This document shows positions 61,587 through 64,000 of a DNA stretch of 64,000 bases, in pieces. The DNA is from Desulfobacterium sp. (GTDB lineage: Bacteria > Desulfobacterota > Desulfobacteria > Desulfobacterales > Desulfobacteraceae). The stretch spans positions 62,001 through 126,000 of the forward strand of contig JAQYWC010000044.1 in assembly GCA_030145245.1 (NCBI GenBank). The letters are read 5' to 3'. The position numbers were made by a program, and so were the translations under genes. The notes below the pieces were generated by a model. The model did not search any database. It was not told the DNA's origin and saw only the letters and a list, made by a program, of their open reading frames with translations. The first letter of the stretch is position 1, and each line of letters begins with the position of its first letter.

Positions 61587-62906
61587 TCATCCGCTGCTCT
61601 CAGGCAGGTTGACCTCCTGAAGATCCTCGCCCAGATGAACCCGCTCGCTCTCCCCCAGGATTCCCAGGGCAAGCCCCAGAATCGTCCATGCATGAACCGC
61701 ATGGTATCCGCCACCAAAATGTTCACCCAGCTCGTGGATCTGGGCATGGCAGTTGTGGCAGCCCGTGACGCAGTAGTGGGCTTTGGTGGCCTGGATCTGC
61801 TCATCCTTGGTCCTTCCGTACAACAACCGCTCCTCCTTGAACCCTGACTGGAGAAACCCGCCCCCTCCGCCGCAGCAGAAGTTGTTGGAGCGGTTGGGAG
61901 CCATATCAATGAAGTTTTCCTCTCCCACACAGGCTTTGACCACCAGGCGCATGTCTTCGGCCGCAGGGTCCCCAAAGGTCTTTCTCACGATCTGGCAGGG
62001 ATCCTGGACCGTGAATTTGATCTTGAGATCGTTGTTCCAGCTGGAATCGGGTTTGAGCCGTCCCTCCCGGATCCACCGTGCATACAGGTTATACATGGTC
62101 TCGACCTTGAATTTGTGAGGAATGTTGAATTTTTTCAGTCCTGACAGGACTGCAAATGTAATATGGCCTCACTCGGTATTGAGAAAGGTCTTGCACCCCA
62201 GTTCATCGCACTTTTCGGCGCTCCTTTGGGTAAGCTCCTTCCATCCGTCGTCATCTGCCATGAACATGCAGTAGTTTTCAGCGGCCCACCCCACGCTGCC
62301 GTAGGTCCAGTCCACCCCGGCAAGGTTGAGGATCTTCCACAACGGCCCCATCTCCTCCGGCTCGATCATGGGTTCCCTGGAATTCTGGTTGATGAAAAAT
62401 TCGGCCCCCTTCTTGTCAATGGGTGCCACCAGGTTCCGCTCCTCCCATATGGGGTACTCCTCCTTTATCTCGTCCAGGATATCCCCCACCACAAACTCGA
62501 AATCCTCCTGGGAGCATCCCATGGCCGAGTTGGTCGGCTTTGAAAGGGCCATGTCGCAGGAGCCGAGGATACCCTTTGGAACCTTATCCCTGGGCGTGAG
62601 TTTTCTTGCGTTAAAGACAAGCTGGGGGATGTTGATCTCCATGGGGCAGACATGGACACACCGGGTGCACATGGTGCAGAACCAGGGCCACCGGCTCTCC
62701 TTGATCGCATCGTCCATGCCAAGGGCCGCCATTCTCAGGAACTTCCTAGGATCCATGCCGTCAAAGCCAGTTGCCGGACACCCCGAACAGCAGGCACCGC
62801 AGGTGAGGCAGGCGTTGAGATTGCCCCCGTCCGGGAGCAGGCCCATGACCATGTCCTTGAACGCACTCTTTCGTTTTCCAGATAGTTTTATCACGTCTTT
62901 TGCCAT
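61587..62906 (-). CDS. HdrD/TmcB-like iron-sulfur subunit, selenoprotein
   Basis: 439 residues with selenocysteine 246 from the TGA at 62169-62171, in LNTE-U-GHITFAV, where relatives have a Cys in the E-C-G-H motif. Two [4Fe-4S] motifs (CLTCGACCSGCP, CTMCTRCVHVCP) are followed by the CCG domain (DPCQIVRK, NNFCCGGGGG, CVTGCHNC), which holds the noncubane cluster of Hdr-type enzymes. No membrane segments. Start ATG 62906 has GGAGG 5 bases upstream; an upstream ATG at 62942 is unlikely. It stands alone 23 bases from the convergent LonB stop; it may pair with the Hdr-Fdh module or with a membrane haem subunit encoded elsewhere. Confidence 0.9.
62136..62171 (-). promoter_or_regulatory. SECIS element of the HdrD-like gene (with TGA Sec codon at 62169)
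   Basis: Minus strand: CAGTCC, loop TGTCA, GGACTG, a 6-bp perfect stem at 62136-62152, 16 bases after the TGA. Confidence 0.65.
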
Positions 62907-63268
62907 AGGTACCTCCGTTTTTCCCCATGGATAACTCTCCAATGGGGTGTTGTCTGGTCGTTGATCCTTTGACCACCCAAAAAAGAGAAACGATTTTCAA
63001 CCTAAAGACAAGAGGAGATCAACCCGGAAAAAGAGAGCTCGCTGTGGAACAGTGTCGCCGAAGGCCGTGTTGACTCTTCACCAACAAATTATCTGCTGCA
63101 TCGGAGAAATTTGGGGGTTTTGCTAAAAACATTGTCAATAATAACAATATATGAACCGGGTGTAAAGCACGGGTAAAAGGAAAGGTAAGCCATTTGCGCA
63201 CCTTGTAAAAAACCGTGGAAAAAGGTGACGATTCCCTGTATAGTCCGGCTTTTCAAATTTAACCCTAA

Positions 63269-63335
63269 CCTGGACAAGCCAGAACCGAAACGTTTTTCTG
63301 ATTTTCTTGCCAAAACAACACGAAAACCAGAGATA
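63269..63335. repeat. 67-bp dispersed repeat, copy B
   Basis: Gapless partner of 31204-31270. It ends about 20 bases before the DUF2293 gene; copy A ends about 80 bases before a synthetase gene. The remaining part of the gap 62907-63268 shows no gene. Confidence 0.75.
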
Positions 63336-63356
63336 AAAACCCAATGGAGAAGACCC

Positions 63357-64000
63357 ATGCCAAATACCATCCGTACTGTTCTGCCCGGAAAAACCAAACA
63401 GACGGTAACCACCCAGGACGGAACCACCTTGACCGTGCCAGCAGGCTGGGCACTGCTGCCCCCGGGAGATGCTGCCCTGACAAAGCGGGTCAAAAAAACA
63501 GGTGTCCACTGGCAGGTCCAGGTCAAGCAAGGACGACGAACCTTTTCCAAGGGCGTATGGGCCCCGGAAGCAAGGATCTGGCAGGCAATGGAATACGTAA
63601 AGACCCAAAGGGCAGATCCCGCCCACCAGCGGCAACTGCAACAGGGACGGTTAAGGCGGGAAAAAAAGCAGGCGGCATACTCAATCGATTTTTACGACAC
63701 CGTGCTGGGGGAGCTCAATTTTCACCCAAGCTTCACGACCCTTGCCCAACGCCTTGCAAGGGCCGTCACCGACCATGCGGTGCCCGTTGGCAGCAACACC
63801 GTGGCAAGGACAGAACGTATCCCTGTGGAAGACCGTGCCAGGGCCGCCGTGATTGCCTGGATGCGCCACCACACCACCGGTTACGACACCATGACCATCC
63901 CAAGGATCAAGGGACAGCGGCGAAAGGTCCGGCGGCAGCTGGCCCAAGAGTCCCAGCGCCTGTTGGACCGGTACCGGGCCGGCACCCCCGTGGACAAGGA
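63357..64000 (+). CDS. DUF2293-domain protein (3' end outside window)
   Basis: About 214 residues are visible. The DUF2293 domain begins near residue 110: FHPSFTTLAQRLARAVTDHA, VARTERIPVEDRARAAV, AWMRHHTTGYD, RRKVRRQLA, the Arg-rich fingerprint of this unknown family. The N-terminal part has DGTTLTVPAGWALLPPGDAALT-type residues (first part quoted). GGAG lies 7 bases before the ATG. The high basic content suggests nucleic-acid binding, not proven. Confidence 0.85.
   Translation, partial: MPNTIRTVLPGKTKQTVTTQDGTTLTVPAGWALLPPGDAALTKRVKKTGVHWQVQVKQGRRTFSKGVWAPEARIWQAMEYVKTQRADPAHQRQLQQGRLRREKKQAAYSIDFYDTVLGELNFHPSFTTLAQRLARAVTDHAVPVGSNTVARTERIPVEDRARAAVIAWMRHHTTGYDTMTIPRIKGQRRKVRRQLAQESQRLLDRYRAGTPVDK

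Noticed and set aside
61587-62096. Separate CCG-domain protein starting inside the HdrD-like gene
   Set aside because: No RBS or start at the right place; sequence between TGA and this ATG is conserved and in frame.
1-64000. CRISPR arrays, tRNA or rRNA genes, prophage
   Set aside because: No regular spaced repeats, cloverleaf-like sequences, rRNA sequence or phage structural genes were seen by reading; a dedicated scan was not possible.

Overview
The window looks like chromosomal DNA of a strictly anaerobic, sulfate-reducing deltaproteobacterium of the Desulfobacteraceae (Desulfobacterium-like). The evidence is gene content: selenocysteine-containing heterodisulfide-reductase (Hdr), MvhD and formate dehydrogenase subunits, an HdrD/TmcB-like selenoprotein, corrinoid methyltransferases, a DsrE-like protein, and many NtrC-type sigma-54 activators. 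The species assignment is inference. No rRNA, tRNA, CRISPR array, intact insertion sequence or prophage was found.

Layout. 1-1858: two tandem paralogous amino-acid-type binding lipoproteins (the first cut by the window edge). 2041-4040: FmdB-like zinc ribbon and a divergent ABC ATPase/permease pair of the zinc/manganese type. 4246-4932: unknown protein. 5057-13068: a minus-strand methylamine/betaine-type demethylation operon (BCCT transporter, MttB-family methyltransferase, second BCCT transporter, corrinoid protein, methyl-H4folate methyltransferase) behind a candidate sigma-54 promoter and next to its probable activator. 13152-15935: MBL hydrolase, YitT membrane protein, DUF169 protein. 16576-22476: a TauE/SafE-like transporter, two small membrane proteins and a histidine kinase/NtrC regulator pair. 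22671-26922: RimB-like protease, RimK ligase and a cation-chloride-cotransporter homologue. 27000-35984: GpsA, TatD, two acyl-CoA synthetases, XRE-cupin regulator, YhbY, a kinase-like protein, MBL hydrolase, LOG protein. 36398-46140: GAF-YeiH fusion, chemoreceptor with NtrC-type regulator, thioesterase, hcp remnant, DsrE-like protein, diiron-type protein, AgcS symporter. 46545-47060: PEP-CTERM protein.

47145-57739 is the most interesting part. A regulatory set (NtrC-type activator, REC protein, GAF histidine kinase, single-domain REC) leads into HdrA, MvhD, an FdhB-like iron-sulfur protein and FdhA. HdrA, MvhD and FdhA each carry an in-frame TGA followed by a SECIS-like hairpin, so all three are read as selenoproteins. 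A near-consensus sigma-54 promoter and two 18-bp dyad repeats lie in the gap just after the activator gene. The set probably forms a formate-linked, flavin-based electron-transfer module. 58137-61566 is a sigma-54-type operon with an unknown protein and a membrane-anchored LonB-like protease. 61587-62906 is a fourth selenoprotein, HdrD/TmcB-like. The window ends in a DUF2293 gene preceded by a 67-bp repeat that also occurs at 31204.

Family assignments rest on motifs read by eye. Promoters, SECIS elements and operators are predictions from pattern and position.
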